Assembly: GCA_023333565.1 (NCBI GenBank)
Contig: JAJKFH010002906.1
Location: 992,001 to 1,056,000, forward strand
DNA: 64,000 bases
From: Puffinus mauretanicus
Lineage: Eukaryota; Chordata; Aves; Procellariiformes; Procellariidae
Direction of reading: 5' to 3'
In this document: positions 49,044 to 61,140 of the stretch, piece by piece
Position numbering within the stretch: position 1 is the first letter of the stretch
Layout of the letters: each line of letters opens with the position of its first letter
The notes under the pieces: model-generated
What the model saw: only the letters and a program-made list of their open reading frames with translations
What the model was told of the DNA's origin: nothing
Database searches by the model: none
Program-made: the position numbers and the translations under genes

Positions 49044-49113
49044 AATGAAGAAACATAAGCTGAACTGAATTTACACATCATGTACCAATTTCTTATGGAT
49101 GGCAAGTCACCCT
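49044..49113 (-). other. RAPGEF2: probable RAPGEF2 5' UTR portion of the first coding exon
   Basis: Reading the minus strand, a pyrimidine-rich tract (CTTCCTCCTCCTCTTTTT) precedes a tag at 49116-49114, a good splice acceptor. If used, the first coding exon carries 70 nt of 5' UTR spliced to one or more upstream non-coding exons. A weaker acceptor-like cag lies closer to the ATG. The UTR holds two tandem ATGs (49081-49079 and 49078-49076) and one further ATG (49056-49054), all out of frame with the main start. Whether the exon is spliced here or continues upstream is inference. Confidence 0.45.
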
Positions 49114-49862
49114 CTACAGCATTAAATTAAAAAGAGGAGGAGGAGGGGAAACCAAGCTGGAGCTAAAAGTGTCACTACTGGTAAGCTCAAAACCCCCCTC
49201 GCACTTGTAGTGCAGAGCAGCAATCCAAACGACAGCGTTAGTCTCCATTTTTGTAACACTGAAAGTCTAAGCATGTCAGGACGTACAGAGCCTGATGAAA
49301 CCCTACATATCCAGCATTCATCCAAGGGAACAAAACCATTCCCTGAGCCTGAGGAATGGGAAGAGCAGAAAAAGGAGGAAAAAAGCTAAAATGGCTGACT
49401 GCACAGAGACTCCCTCAAAAAGGCTTAATACAGTATTATATTAGTCAGGGTGCAGGAACCAGCCTCCAGCATTCAGCCAAGCATTGTTAATACTCCTGTT
49501 TCATTTGCAATCACACACACTCACACACGCAGCCTCCCCCCCTCCACCACTACCCTCCACTCCCCCAAAATCAGGGCAGAGCACAGGAATAGGGACCTCC
49601 TCCCCTGGCTGCTAATGATGCTGACAGAGTAGTGACCAGTGATCTCTGTTCCACTCAGCTAACCAAGTTTGCACAATTAATCTTAGCAGCGTGACATTGA
49701 TGGACATTTAATTTTATGATGCCTGTTCCTCGCAATCAAGACAAGCACGTCTACCGCCCAAAGAGTCAGCAACAAAAATACAACACAGTTACACACACAC
49801 AAAACCCAGAGAATCATGAGTCTGAATGCAATACGCCAATATAATTACGTTATTGTGCTTAC

Positions 49863-50450
49863 TTTGGAAGACCATGGCTGCAGGCAGTTGGCATAGCAAC
49901 GCACAAGGAAAGCCATTTCCTGGGTAGAAAGAATGCTTCCTTTTCTAAATAAAAAATTCCTCTTAGGATACAAACGGCATTGCTGCTTCCTGCAGAAAGC
50001 AAAGACACTGTAGTCTGTCTCTTAACCTGCACACAGGCACACACTCAATGCAGTTCGAGTGATGTAAGTGGATTTCTCTCTCTCTCTCCTCTCCCTCCCT
50101 CTCCCTTTATCCACCGAAATATTCAAGTCAAATGGAAGACACATTCCTTGAGGCTCGCCCCCTCGGATACTTAACCATTTCACTCATTAAGGTAGAGATG
50201 GACCATGCAGATAAAACAGCAAGCTCTTGCCTGTATCTGGTATCAGCCTGTGAAGACCAAGGCAGCCCCAGAGGGGAGGGATCCGTTCGCTGCTGGCTCC
50301 TAAGAATATCACTGAAGTCAGGCTGGGAATAAGGACCCACGTTTACCTCGCCAAATCCTGAACCGAACACGACTTTTCATGAAGATGAGGATAAAGCAGA
50401 GGGTTTGACATCACCTCCCTTTTTCCCCCACCCAAAAGAGTGCTGCTGCA
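49863..50450 (-). other. RAPGEF2: candidate non-coding first exon of RAPGEF2 (5' UTR)
   Basis: This is a hypothesis. A donor-like CCAAA|gtaagc sits at 49863/49862 on the minus strand. About 610 bases upstream is a TATA-like TTTATAAATA. Between them the DNA is richer in GC and CpG than its surroundings and includes a GA-rich (minus-strand) tract. Together these would make a first exon that splices to the acceptor near 49114. No transcript evidence is available, and other donors could be used. Confidence 0.25.
50073..50108. repeat. polypyrimidine (TC/CCT) microsatellite-like tract
   Basis: A 36-base run made only of C and T, mostly TC units followed by CCCT units. On the minus (gene) strand it reads as a GAGA-rich tract inside the putative 5' UTR/promoter region. 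GAGA tracts can affect nucleosome positioning, but no function can be claimed here. Confidence 0.7.
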
Positions 50451-50473
50451 GAGCTGTAAACATTGATATCAAG

Positions 50474-50483
50474 TATTTATAAA
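50474..50483 (-). promoter_or_regulatory. TATA-like box, candidate promoter for the RAPGEF2 short transcript
   Basis: The minus strand reads TTTATAAATA about 1.4 kb upstream of the RAPGEF2 start codon. Initiation 25-30 bases downstream would fall near 50445-50455, in a CTCTGCAGCAGCA context. Flanks on both sides (about 50130-50600) are less AT-rich than the surrounding DNA and hold scattered CpGs. A TATA-like match is common by chance in AT-rich DNA, so this is only positional support. Confidence 0.25.
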
Positions 50484-53400
50484 CAGTGCACTTGACGAGC
50501 TGCCTCAGATTTTCAGCAGCTTCGCTGCTACGCAGGCCACAGATATGCAGGGGCTGTGGCAGGTAAATGTCCAGAACCCTTTAACACGTCATTTAAAGTC
50601 TTTCTGAATACAGCTCCTGCTTCTCCATGCACACTGAATACACAAATTCCACTATAAACAAAAGGGCATGCAAGATCTGGAAGAGATTGACATACATATG
50701 GCTTTTATAATTCTCCTCTCTGACTGTAATTGTATCTTAAACCCAGAAATTTCGCCAGTCACTCCCATGTACACTATACCACTTCTCGTGTTATACTAGC
50801 AACATCATGCTGCAGAGGAGCTGAAATGCAACAGGGAATGTGCTCAAGCAATAAACTCTCAGCCCTATATGACGTACATCTTAAGTGCCACAATCACGCC
50901 ACTTGACACAGGGGAGACCAAGCCAGGGCAAACAGGCACATGCCACTCTTCCATTAGGCTTCAACTTTAGTACAGTTCTCTTTAACACGACTACAACACA
51001 TTCTTTAAAATCAGAGACCATCTGTGCTTGAAGTAACTTCAAAGTCTTTTTTTTTTTTTGGTACAAGAACAATAGAAAAAAGACTTAACAGTTGTTACAC
51101 ATAAGAAGAAAACGAACACTACAGAATACTATGTCACACAACCTGCAGCTGCCTTCCACCAAAATAACATGTCCGCTGATAATGAGTCTAGTTTGTTACA
51201 CAGTGATTTCTTTCAGTACTGACAATGACTGCTAGTAAATGAGGCTATAAAAATTAGTGGAAATGAATTCTAGTAAGCAAGAAAAGATCCTGAAATATCT
51301 GGTCTATTTTTTCCACAGTTATTCTTAGGACACCATTTCATACACAGCACATTTTAAATTGAATATATTTACATTTATGAGAGCTTAATGACACTTGTGC
51401 CCTTGGTCTTCCAGTATATGCTGAAAGGTAAGTTATTCTTTAAACAATTGAATTAAAAAAAATAGTTTAGAATTTTTAAAAGTCTTTGTAATGTGCCAGT
51501 GCAACTAACAGATGATTTTAAAATGTTAGATTATGCTTAAGCCTTGTAAAACAGTCTAATGCTGAGCGCAATCAATTTTCTGACGAAGTGCTGACCAGAA
51601 ATAGCAGAAGTTACTCATTCTAGGAAGCTTAGACAAACCCTCTCTAGTACAAAATTTAAAAATATTACTTGTTGACAAAGCAATTAAAATCCTCTTGAGT
51701 CTGATTCGGTGGCCTTGTGGTTAACACCACGAGCAGAATTTGAGTGTGGTGTTTTACGCTCATGTCAGGAAAAAATGAAGTTCTGCCAAGACAGAAACGT
51801 CTCCCCAGCGTAGGAAGGGAGCACACCACTTTCTGAACTCCGTTACATACCTAACTATCAACATGCATCTTACTCTGCATCAGTTGGTATTTCTAACATC
51901 AAAATCTAGCCCAGGTTTCTGTGGCATAAGCCTTGAAGAGTAACATGAATAAAACCATTAAAACAGTAGTGAAAGTCAAACCTTCCAGATGACGATGCCA
52001 TGAAACACTTCCTTACTACGTATGCTGGTTACTACTATACACCTCTACTCACCTGTTAGAAAATTAAGTCAGTACTTTGTATATGAAGGCAAAATTCAAA
52101 TCAACCTAACAAAGTCTAATTCATGTTCACATGCATCAGACTGATGGAAACTTGGGACTTCCCAAAATAGAAAAAAGCTTCTTTATATTCAAAATAAAGT
52201 GATATTTATGTAATTAGGTGAAGAAAACACCACTTACAGGCAATTTGTGAGTCAAAACAATTTCAAGAAATAAATGCTTGACTCCATTTCCCTATTGCTT
52301 TCTCCTCAACTGTCACCACTTTCCAGGTACAGTGGTGCAGTGTAATCGTATGTACTGTCCATTATCAGTTCAGAAAACAATTATATATAAATTATATTTT
52401 ATAAAAAAATAATTAAAGCAGAAGTTCAGTGAATTGTTACATGTTTCAGTGAGGAATGAATGGCATTTAAATCAGTGTAAGACACCAGAACGATATATCC
52501 TGGAAAGCTTCTATCATAAACAAATATGAATAGAATACAAAATCTAACTACAACTTTGTTTTCATGTGTATTTCAAAACCCATGTAAGAACTCCTTGCTT
52601 AGACTTAAAGTTTGAAAAAAGCAAGACATTTTTGCAAATGCTTTTAGGCTATTAAAGTGAGATGTTAATAAACCTGATATGCAATAATTGGACATGGCTA
52701 TCCCCAGCTGCTTTCAAAATATTGTATTTATAAGAAAGCTGGCATCTTTTTATGAGTCACAGAAAAGAACATTAAAAAAACAACATTTCAAAAGTAACTA
52801 CAAACATTAGGACATCCTTTTGGACTACCTATAGGATTCAGGATTCATAAACAGTAGTTCTGAATTCAAGGTAAAAGTTGGTAGAGATCTCAGCAGCACG
52901 GACCATCTGACTGTAATGCCTCTCAACTATTGTACGCTCTAGAACGTAATCTCACACGGATATTATTCTCCTAAGCAGTGTCAACAATGCTTGGAGTATT
53001 AAACCTTTTTAGGTTAATGACAAATGCTGCAACAACAGATTACCTCAAATCCTCAATTTCAAGCCGTCACCTTAACTCACAACTATTTAGAGGAGTACTT
53101 AAAATTTTATACAGATTACGTACACAGAAACCATTCTTTTCCTGAAGTACCTCAAAAACAGAAGTTATCAGCACATTTTTCCCTTCCCTTTAAACACAAT
53201 GTAAAGTATCATTTCCTTCATGTTCAAAAACTGAGGCATAAGACAACAGAACACTGTAAGGTCACCAAACTTGCTGCCTCTTCATGACTCCAGCAGCTAG
53301 AAAACTGGAGGGGGCAGGGAGAGGTCAAAGAAATAGAAAAAAAGACCAAGGAATAAGGCAAAAAAACTACAATCACTGTATCCCAGAAACATTCACAGTG

Positions 53401-54686
53401 AAGGGACTATTACACAGATATTACACAGTGGTGTAGGTGGAACAACTAAATTGAAGAGTGCAAGAATGGAGTACATAATTTTAAGGAAAATAAGGCAGAG
53501 GCATTTTCGCTTCCCCCCACCCTCCTCACTTGGAAAGAAAGGTTTGAAACTTAATTTTAAGCTCAGGGCTATTCGACACAAAACTGTTAAGCTCCCAGAA
53601 GCATGCTTCTGAATTTTATAATGCTGATGCTCTCTCCCTCCCACTAGCCTTATAAGAGAGATTGCTAAATAACAATGTGATGCTCCCATCAGATTTAAAA
53701 ACACCAACTGAAACCACTAAAAACCCAGAACAGGAATTCACTCCAAATGCTACAATACATTTAAATGTCCCATACAATATGAAAGTCTTATTCTAATGCA
53801 TTTAGGCAAATTTACTGCCAGTAATTTAAATCTCTGGCCACGTGACCCAATTTCATGCAAGCAAGTTTCTGTTTATCAGCATAACACAGACATGGGATGG
53901 TCCAGGCACACCTGTCCTGTTCGCATTTTCTCGAGAACTTTAAGAACTTTAAATAAAACTCTGTTGAATAAAGGAAAACTACCAAATACATTCTCCAAGG
54001 TGAGTTTCTATGACTAAAATACCACTTTGGCCAAAACACATGGATAAAGTAATAGTATTCGCCAAATTAATTTTTTTTTATTTGTAAAGCTGTGGCATTA
54101 ACATCATCATAACGATGTTCACCGCACCATTGGCAACACCAGAGCAGCAGTTACAATGGAGCGATGTGTGCTGTTTTGGTAACACATTTACTAATGTTAC
54201 AGACCATTTAAACAAATGCCCTTCTGTTGAGCTGCTGCTGCAGATGAATCTATAATCCGGATCTTTAAAATAATGACAAGCCCAGAGCAGTCAGGCTGGT
54301 GCCTCAGCTGGGTGGATGTGCCGTAGACTGCCAATCTTCCCTTTGATGGCAGACTCATTTGTCACCTTCTGTGCACAGCTCTGTTTGCAGTACAGCAAAC
54401 TTTCTGTTTGCATGCCATCCATCTTAAAATGGGAGCAAGTTACAGTATTCATTTAAAATACTTGCCATCAAATTCTCTTACATACAAATATTATGTTAGA
54501 ACAGACATGAAGAAAACCTATAACTGTCGGATACTCATCCCAAATGTGACAAGATGTCCCATTTCCAGAGTATTTAATTTAGCTTACAAAACCAACTTGA
54601 GCAAAGGCTCACCACAGTAACAGAGCACACAAACTTTTCTCTGGACTCCATATTTATTTATGCTTTGAATCTAACAATGCTTTTAC

Positions 54687-54704
54687 AAAAAAAAAAAAAA
54701 AAAA
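54687..54704. repeat. poly(A) run, 18 bases
   Basis: A simple homopolymer with no adjacent retroposon that I can recognise and no visible target-site duplication. Confidence 0.85.
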
Positions 54705-56809
54705 GATCATCTCTTTTGTGTTCCTGCAACACTTACAAGATCTTACTTATTAAATTTTACTTGCAAGATCAAAATCATATCTAGAATGTATGTTTGTGAA
54801 GTCACTTTATGTGATGTTTAATTGATTTACCTGTGGTTTTACATAAAGCAAAGGGTTATTACTTACACAAGCCTAAAGTTTAATGCATATAACATGGCTT
54901 TAAAAGTATACATGATCATTATTAAATGTTAAAAATTAGATATTAAAAATCAAGATATTAATGACTTCAGTTTGGCAGAATGGTCACAGATTAGTTTAAT
55001 TTCCTTAACTGTTTCAGTACTTCAGGAGTGTAAAAATGCAGTCTGTCAGGATAGATTAAGTTTTTCCCAAAGTTCATAAAATTTTCTCACTTTGGTGTAA
55101 GGACAAGAGCTTAAGATAACGTGTTAATTAAATCAGAGAACATGAGAATGTGCTTTCTGCTTTTAAACTGTGAAAAAAAGCATGAAAGCAAAAAAACAAA
55201 CATTCTTTTAAGGTCAAGAATTACGATATCAGGCAATATAGAGCTAGCAAGGCCTCTTTACCACATCTAAACAATGCCTTGACATCCATACCTGCTGGGG
55301 ACGAGGTTCACTACCGAGATACAAATCGCCTTACTATCTTGGAGGAAAAACAACAAAAAAAAATACCCACCTAAAACCACATACCATAGTGACCATACCC
55401 ATTTCACAGCAGGAATCCAGGGACACAAGTTCTTCACTTATGTGGGGCACCCCCAAAATTTCATGTTCTCCACTGTTTAATAATGCAGGAAAACTTTATG
55501 GAAGCTGGATAACTGCATACCTCTTTCATGAGTATCCTACTGCTGCACTGTTAAAAGGTAAGAATAAAACTCAGGGATTTTTCTGAGGTCAATCAACTGC
55601 CCAAATTCTAGACCATTATGTTCTTTACCCGCCCCATTGAATCCTGTTACCTGAAATAGGCTGACATGTTTGAATCGCAAGGATGATTGTTCTGGCACGG
55701 AGCTGAATGCATCTGAGACCACCCAAGGCAGGGGAACAATTATTTAACCTTTCAGTATAAAATATTAATGGATGAAAAACAAACAAACCCCAGATTTTTC
55801 CAATCTTCTCTAAATGCTAGCTGGTTTTCTGTTGGTTTTTGTTGTTTGTTTATTCATTGGAAGATTTTGGAGGGGGAGTATTTTCGTTTTAAGCAAATAC
55901 GATATGCTTTCTAACAGTTTTCCTTGAACTTACTTAGAAGCTTTGAGGGAGACTCTGAAACTCTCATCACTATGTTTAAGGTGCAGACATAGACGGGACT
56001 GGCAGAACGCCTCCAGTCTGCCGTTAGGTTTCCAGATTCGCCAAATAATGGTGGAAGTTGTATGTCATTTTTACTACCATAGGTGACGTTGAGTCCTTTC
56101 TGTCCATCTTCTTGAATGTTTATTTGAACACCTCCTGGGGTAACTAACTACTTATCTCTGGTATTTTGAGGAAGTTTGAAAAGGCCAGTTGCTGTTACAG
56201 AGGACTTTCATTCACTTCAATTGTCTGTTGGAAGGAAATAACTTTTGTTTTTGTTTCCAGCAACAGTCTTATCCAAGGAGACTCTCCAAAGAGCCTACTC
56301 CAGGGGTTCCTAATTAAAATCAACACTAAAAACAGTTTACCAGCATAAGATCATTTTCTTTTTGGAGAGCTCTCTCCTCATGCCCCTGCATATCCTCCCG
56401 TGTGTAATGCACCATGCACTAACATATCTTGAGAGCTTTGTGCCCTGGCTCTAGCAACTGTATAGAAATCATTTCCTCAGACGTTTTGCTTTCATCAGTA
56501 ACAAACCCCATGCAACTTCAGTTGTCCCATACGTTTAAAAATAATTATCAAGCAAAATGAGCCAAATTGGTTTAGATAGGAAAAAAGTCAAAACACAACA
56601 TTACATCCTTCAGATAGAGACCTTAATGTAAAATCCTAAGAAATGCCCTTTCCCTCTCCTCTTCCTCAGTCAAATAAATCAGGTAGCACAAGCAGCACAA
56701 AGCTTCAAACACATGAAAATCCATGCTCTGCTAAACTAAATATACACACTTTACTTCTAATTTACTATTACCATTCTAATTTACTTTCACAAATTACTGT
56801 TTAAGATCA

Positions 56810-56925
56810 TGACACCAGACTAGAAGCCAGGAGTTGCAGGTTACAGTTCTTGCAGTTTTATTACTAAATTCTTGCATTGCCTCTAATTTGCTCCTTCCTC
56901 ATCTCAAACTCATTTGATACTCATG
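56810..56925 (+). mobile_element. MIR-like SINE fragment, ancient
   Basis: The plus strand reads gactagaagccaggagttgc then aggttacagttcttgcag, resembling the 5' part of MIR ('gactggaagccaggagacct gggttctagtcc'), followed by a degraded ctccttcctcatctcaaactc segment like 'ctgtgcctcagtttccccat'. A remote match, judged by eye. Confidence 0.42.
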
Positions 56926-57173
56926 CACCAAATCTCGTCATGGAAGGTTCATGTTTAAGTGTGTTGGAATAGGTTCCAGTCTTTGGTGGAGCCTTTGGGC
57001 ATGACTATAACATCAATATTTCAAAATATAAAGAAACAGCCTTGCTTTTTTTTTTTCCCTTCACAATTGATAACTGTAAGATCAGTGAGGAACTAACATA
57101 TGCCAGTTGTCCAAGAAAAGAAAAGTATTTGCAAATCCGAAATAGAAGTGAAAGAATAACTCACTTTACGGAC

Positions 57174-57238
57174 TTAGAATCATTTAGGTTGGAAAAGGCC
57201 TTTAAGAGGATTGAGTCCAACCGTTAACCTAACACTAA
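57174..57238 (-). mobile_element. CR1 LINE 3' terminal fragment (short)
   Basis: The plus strand reads agaatcatttaggttggaaa, then gagtccaaccgttaaccta, the extreme 3' end of an avian CR1 subfamily in reverse orientation. Only about 65 bases are recognisable, so this is a severely 5'-truncated copy. Confidence 0.88.
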
Positions 57239-59798
57239 AAACTACTACTTTTATTAATTTTTTAGAGCTCTGAAATTCACTTAGCAAAATGATCATTTTA
57301 AATGATTCAAATTAAATACAAAAGCACTATTAAAAGTACTCAGAAACAGAACCTTTTGTGGAAAGATTGACACCAAATACTAATAATTTTATTTTTAAGT
57401 CACTATATCAAGCACAGCTCACGTAACAGTGGCTCAGATGCTTGGGAAAAAATGAACTGACAGCTTCTTTCCATGCTTTAGTGGGCAAATGTCCACATTA
57501 GGACTATCACTCATGATGATAATCTGTATAGAGATGCCAGTGTTGAAAGGATCTGTATTGGTATTCTACAAATATAATGCAAAGGCAGATCCCATTTCCC
57601 CAGATGTACTTTACATGCAAACATTGTTTCTAAATTAACAACCTTACGCTAATGAGGATATCTTATTTAAAAAATATTTAAGAACACATGTATGTGTTTG
57701 GTTTTTTAATCTTCCTCAGCTCTTAATCAAGTTTAAGGGGTGGAAATGCAATATTTGTATTTAGTTACATTATGCAATGATCAGTTTAGAAAGGAGTTAT
57801 GAAAAATTCATTTTTCTGCTGCACGAACAACTTTCTGCTTTGATGACAAACCTCACATTTAGTTTCATACCCTACATCTCAGAAAAGCAACCTTTTATAC
57901 AAAAGATCACGTCACAAGTCAGTAACAGCAAAAAATTCACGCTACTCTGGAAAATCTACGCTATTATTAACCAAAGTTTCACATATGTGTGGTCAAAAAG
58001 TACTGGCAACTCTACAAGCTGTAAACAGGACCTAGTGTCAGTAATGTATCTAAAAAAAAGAAACTCAGCAATATCACTGACACTTCAGTTGCGAAAAATA
58101 CTGCATAGCTGCAATGTTTCTCTTTGAATTTCCTAATCTAATCACAATTACAAATCCAGTTATGACATCAATGTGAGCCCTTCCAAAGGGAATGAAAGCA
58201 CAGTAAATCCCAATGGATATATGAGTTCTGCAGCAGGGATGATGTAATATACAAAAATAGACATCCTCTGACAGAAGCTGCAAGTTGAGTAAATAACACA
58301 CTGCATGTCATTAATTTTGCATTAGCTTCCCAGTAGACATTACTAAAAGGACGATGAACTAACAATTTTGTTTTGCTTCGGGTGCTACACAAAATAAAAT
58401 GATAGCATTGCTCTTATATTAACAGTAATACATAACATAACACATAACTTTAAACAGTAATAGTCCCTTACAACACGGATGAAGGAAGGAAGCCATGTGG
58501 CTAAAAAGGTTGTGTTTTGCCACAAAACACAGAACATAGGGGTGGGAATTGTAGTATTGTCATTATAACGTTACTAGTGGATGTTCCCATTAAGAAACAT
58601 CCAACTTCTATACAAAAAATGGTTAACAGGAACTGCCCAAATCATCTCAGGAATTTCATATTTCAGACAAAATTACCCCACAATTTTTGTAGTGTCTCAC
58701 TTCAAAATACACCTGCATATATAACACAGTGACACACTTCAGGAATTAGCATTACTGCATGTGTTCAAATATTACATATACAGACTATGTATATCTATTT
58801 AGTATTTCGTATTACTTCTTAGTATGATGTATACATCAATTGTATTCCAAATCATGAGTAGATTATCACCATCATGGAATAATAAAAACAGTTCCTTTTG
58901 AAATTGCACACTGAATTTCGTAAATGAAAACAAGCAACTAAACAAATATCATTCCTGGTAAAAGGACACTTGCACTTGACAATGTTAAGAATTAGCCCCT
59001 TTCTTTTATTAATGGAATGATCAATACAGTATATTGTATTTTAAATATAAACACTAGAAATGTTAAATAAACTATTTTAAACTGAATGTGTTAACACGAG
59101 AGACAAATCTGTTTGTGCAAACATGCAAGTGTGTTTAATCACACATGCAAACGTCTGATTAAAACACCCTTACATACCATGCCACTTCTCATCAGCAATA
59201 CACTGTAAATTTAGGTGTGTGTACAATTATGTTTTGAATACAATTTCTGTGCTTACATTACTTAAATGAATTAGTTTCATAACCAAGAACAGAATGAGTC
59301 CAGTTCAATTTTTATTTAAGTGAGGTGACCTTTTTGCTTTCATTTTGCATATGGCACATAACAGGATCTTCTCAGCTTCCTTTCTCCTTGCTCTTCACAT
59401 TTTTCCTCTATCTAGGGGAAAACTAAGTTAGCATCAAGTTCAAAAAATAGATCTATTTATATAGGTTCAGCTGCCATAACTCATACAAGCCTCTAAAGCC
59501 AAAACCCTCAAACATCCTGCTTCCCCAAACATTTTTAATTACTAAGTGTACCTGACACTAGGATCCCCAGTAGTTTTCCTGTGCCTTTTTTCCTTTGTAA
59601 ATAGACTTGTTTAACACTTCCAAGGTCAAGGATGTTTAAAAACTTGTTTTTTCCCCACGACTTCTCCATATACTTTATATCTTTGTATAAAGTCAAGCTT
59701 TCAGTGTGTCCACCCCTCCTTGTTCGCTGCCCTATCAAATAATTTTCCTAGACTTGGCAAATTAGTTCAGATGTGGTTTGTTCTTCCTAAAAGGAAGC

Positions 59799-59818
59799 TT
59801 TTTTTTTTTTTTTTTTTT
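59799..59818. repeat. poly(T) run, 20 bases
   Basis: A simple homopolymer preceded by a small palindrome, cttcctaaaaggaag (59783-59797). It could be the remains of a retroposed tail on the minus strand, but no insert body is recognisable beside it. Confidence 0.85.
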
Positions 59819-60954
59819 ACATGTGAATACTCACAATTGATTCTGTGGTTTGTTTTTTGTTTTATTAAGTGAACTTGTATTAGAATGAAAGTGCTAGATA
59901 ATCCTAAAAATCATCAGGAACATTAAAAGCTTCAGCTATTTACAGGCTTGAAAGATTGACAGTATTCCTTTAAACTAATTTCTTGTAGTTTGGGTATCTG
60001 ACAACTGTTCCTACTGATTTAAACTGAAATGACTGAAATTCTATATGTAATAAAGATGACTAAGTACACTACTATATTGGCATCAATTTACCGTGTAGAA
60101 TACAATGCACTAAGAAGAATACTTTATAGCAAGGTATATCACAATACTGTGAAGTCCACATTGTCGAGAAACAAGTACACATGAGGTATTTCATGATCAT
60201 TTGTAGTGGTCCATGGAAAGACAACCAGCAATACGTATTTTACAACATAAGCATAAATATACATGCAGAGAAGCAATTGTATTATGCTGGTTTTTAACAT
60301 TAAGTCTCATCCTAAATTATACTGGACATCCATAACAAAGTCCTAAAATAGAATCAGCTTTTTTGAATTCTCATCTACTATATTAACCACAAGAAAACAC
60401 TGCTCGTGATCTTGTAAACTTCCACATCGCTTCAGGTGGCACACACACTGAATAGAGGAAAACAACTAGGCTTTTGCATCAAATTCAGGCAGAAAAATTT
60501 AAAATTCATATTTTTTTAAATCCTTCCTGAATGTAGAAATATGACATACAACAGCTTTGTTGATTTTTAAAATGTAATTTTCCAGACAAAGGAAAAGGCA
60601 AATTTGCTTCATAAAATAGAGCAATCTGAACATAAATTTTCAATACAGGACTTTTAGACTCTCAGCAGACGATGTGAATGCAAATGGTATCAGGAAAAAA
60701 TGGTTACTTTCCCAACGCTTTGCAATAACTATTAGTTACAAGAGAAGATAGGAGCAGGAAGCAAGGTTTCTGCAATTTGCTACTGACTTTCTAGGTCAGC
60801 AGGTTCTAATATTTTTTAAAAAAAAAGCTAGAAAAAACCCTCATACTTATTTTTTCAGGGAATTGCGGTTGCAGATGAGACTTGACTTAGCCACATTAGA
60901 CATGGTTTCATTTCCAGCCCTCTTCTCATTCAAGTTTTCAGCCACCTCCTTCAA

Positions 60955-61140
60955 ATAAAATCCCGAAGGACAATACTTGTCTGCCCTTAATGCATCGGGG
61001 CGATGACTGGCTCCATAGCAGAGTGTGCGAGGATAAAATTGTTACACGCGTAACTTGGGGAAGAAGCTGGGGTTATTGATGGCTCCGTGCCCACTGCTCT
61101 TTTCCTCCCGACACCGGATAAACGGATTGTCACCTCACGT
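60955..61140. promoter_or_regulatory. CpG-enriched segment, candidate regulatory element
   Basis: About a dozen CpGs occur in under 200 bases (for example atcggggcgatg, ttacacgcgtaa, cccgacaccggataaacgg, tcacgtgaat), in otherwise CpG-poor DNA. It also holds an E-box-like cacgtg and an octamer/homeobox-like taatgcat. CpG retention suggests constraint or lack of germline methylation. It could be an enhancer or a promoter/non-coding exon of a longer RAPGEF2 transcript; nothing in the sequence decides between these. Confidence 0.35.

Larger units (their letters stand above)
49114..57173. other. upstream flank of the RAPGEF2 short-isoform start, proximal part
   Basis: This is either 5' flank or an intron of longer RAPGEF2 isoforms. 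The proximal 1.5 kb holds the candidate promoter and non-coding exon listed separately. Further out there is an A-run at 54687-54704, a GC-richer segment at about 54105-54390, an old MIR-like piece at 56810-56925 and a T/G-rich tract at about 55820-55853. No coding sequence is recognised. Confidence 0.6.
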
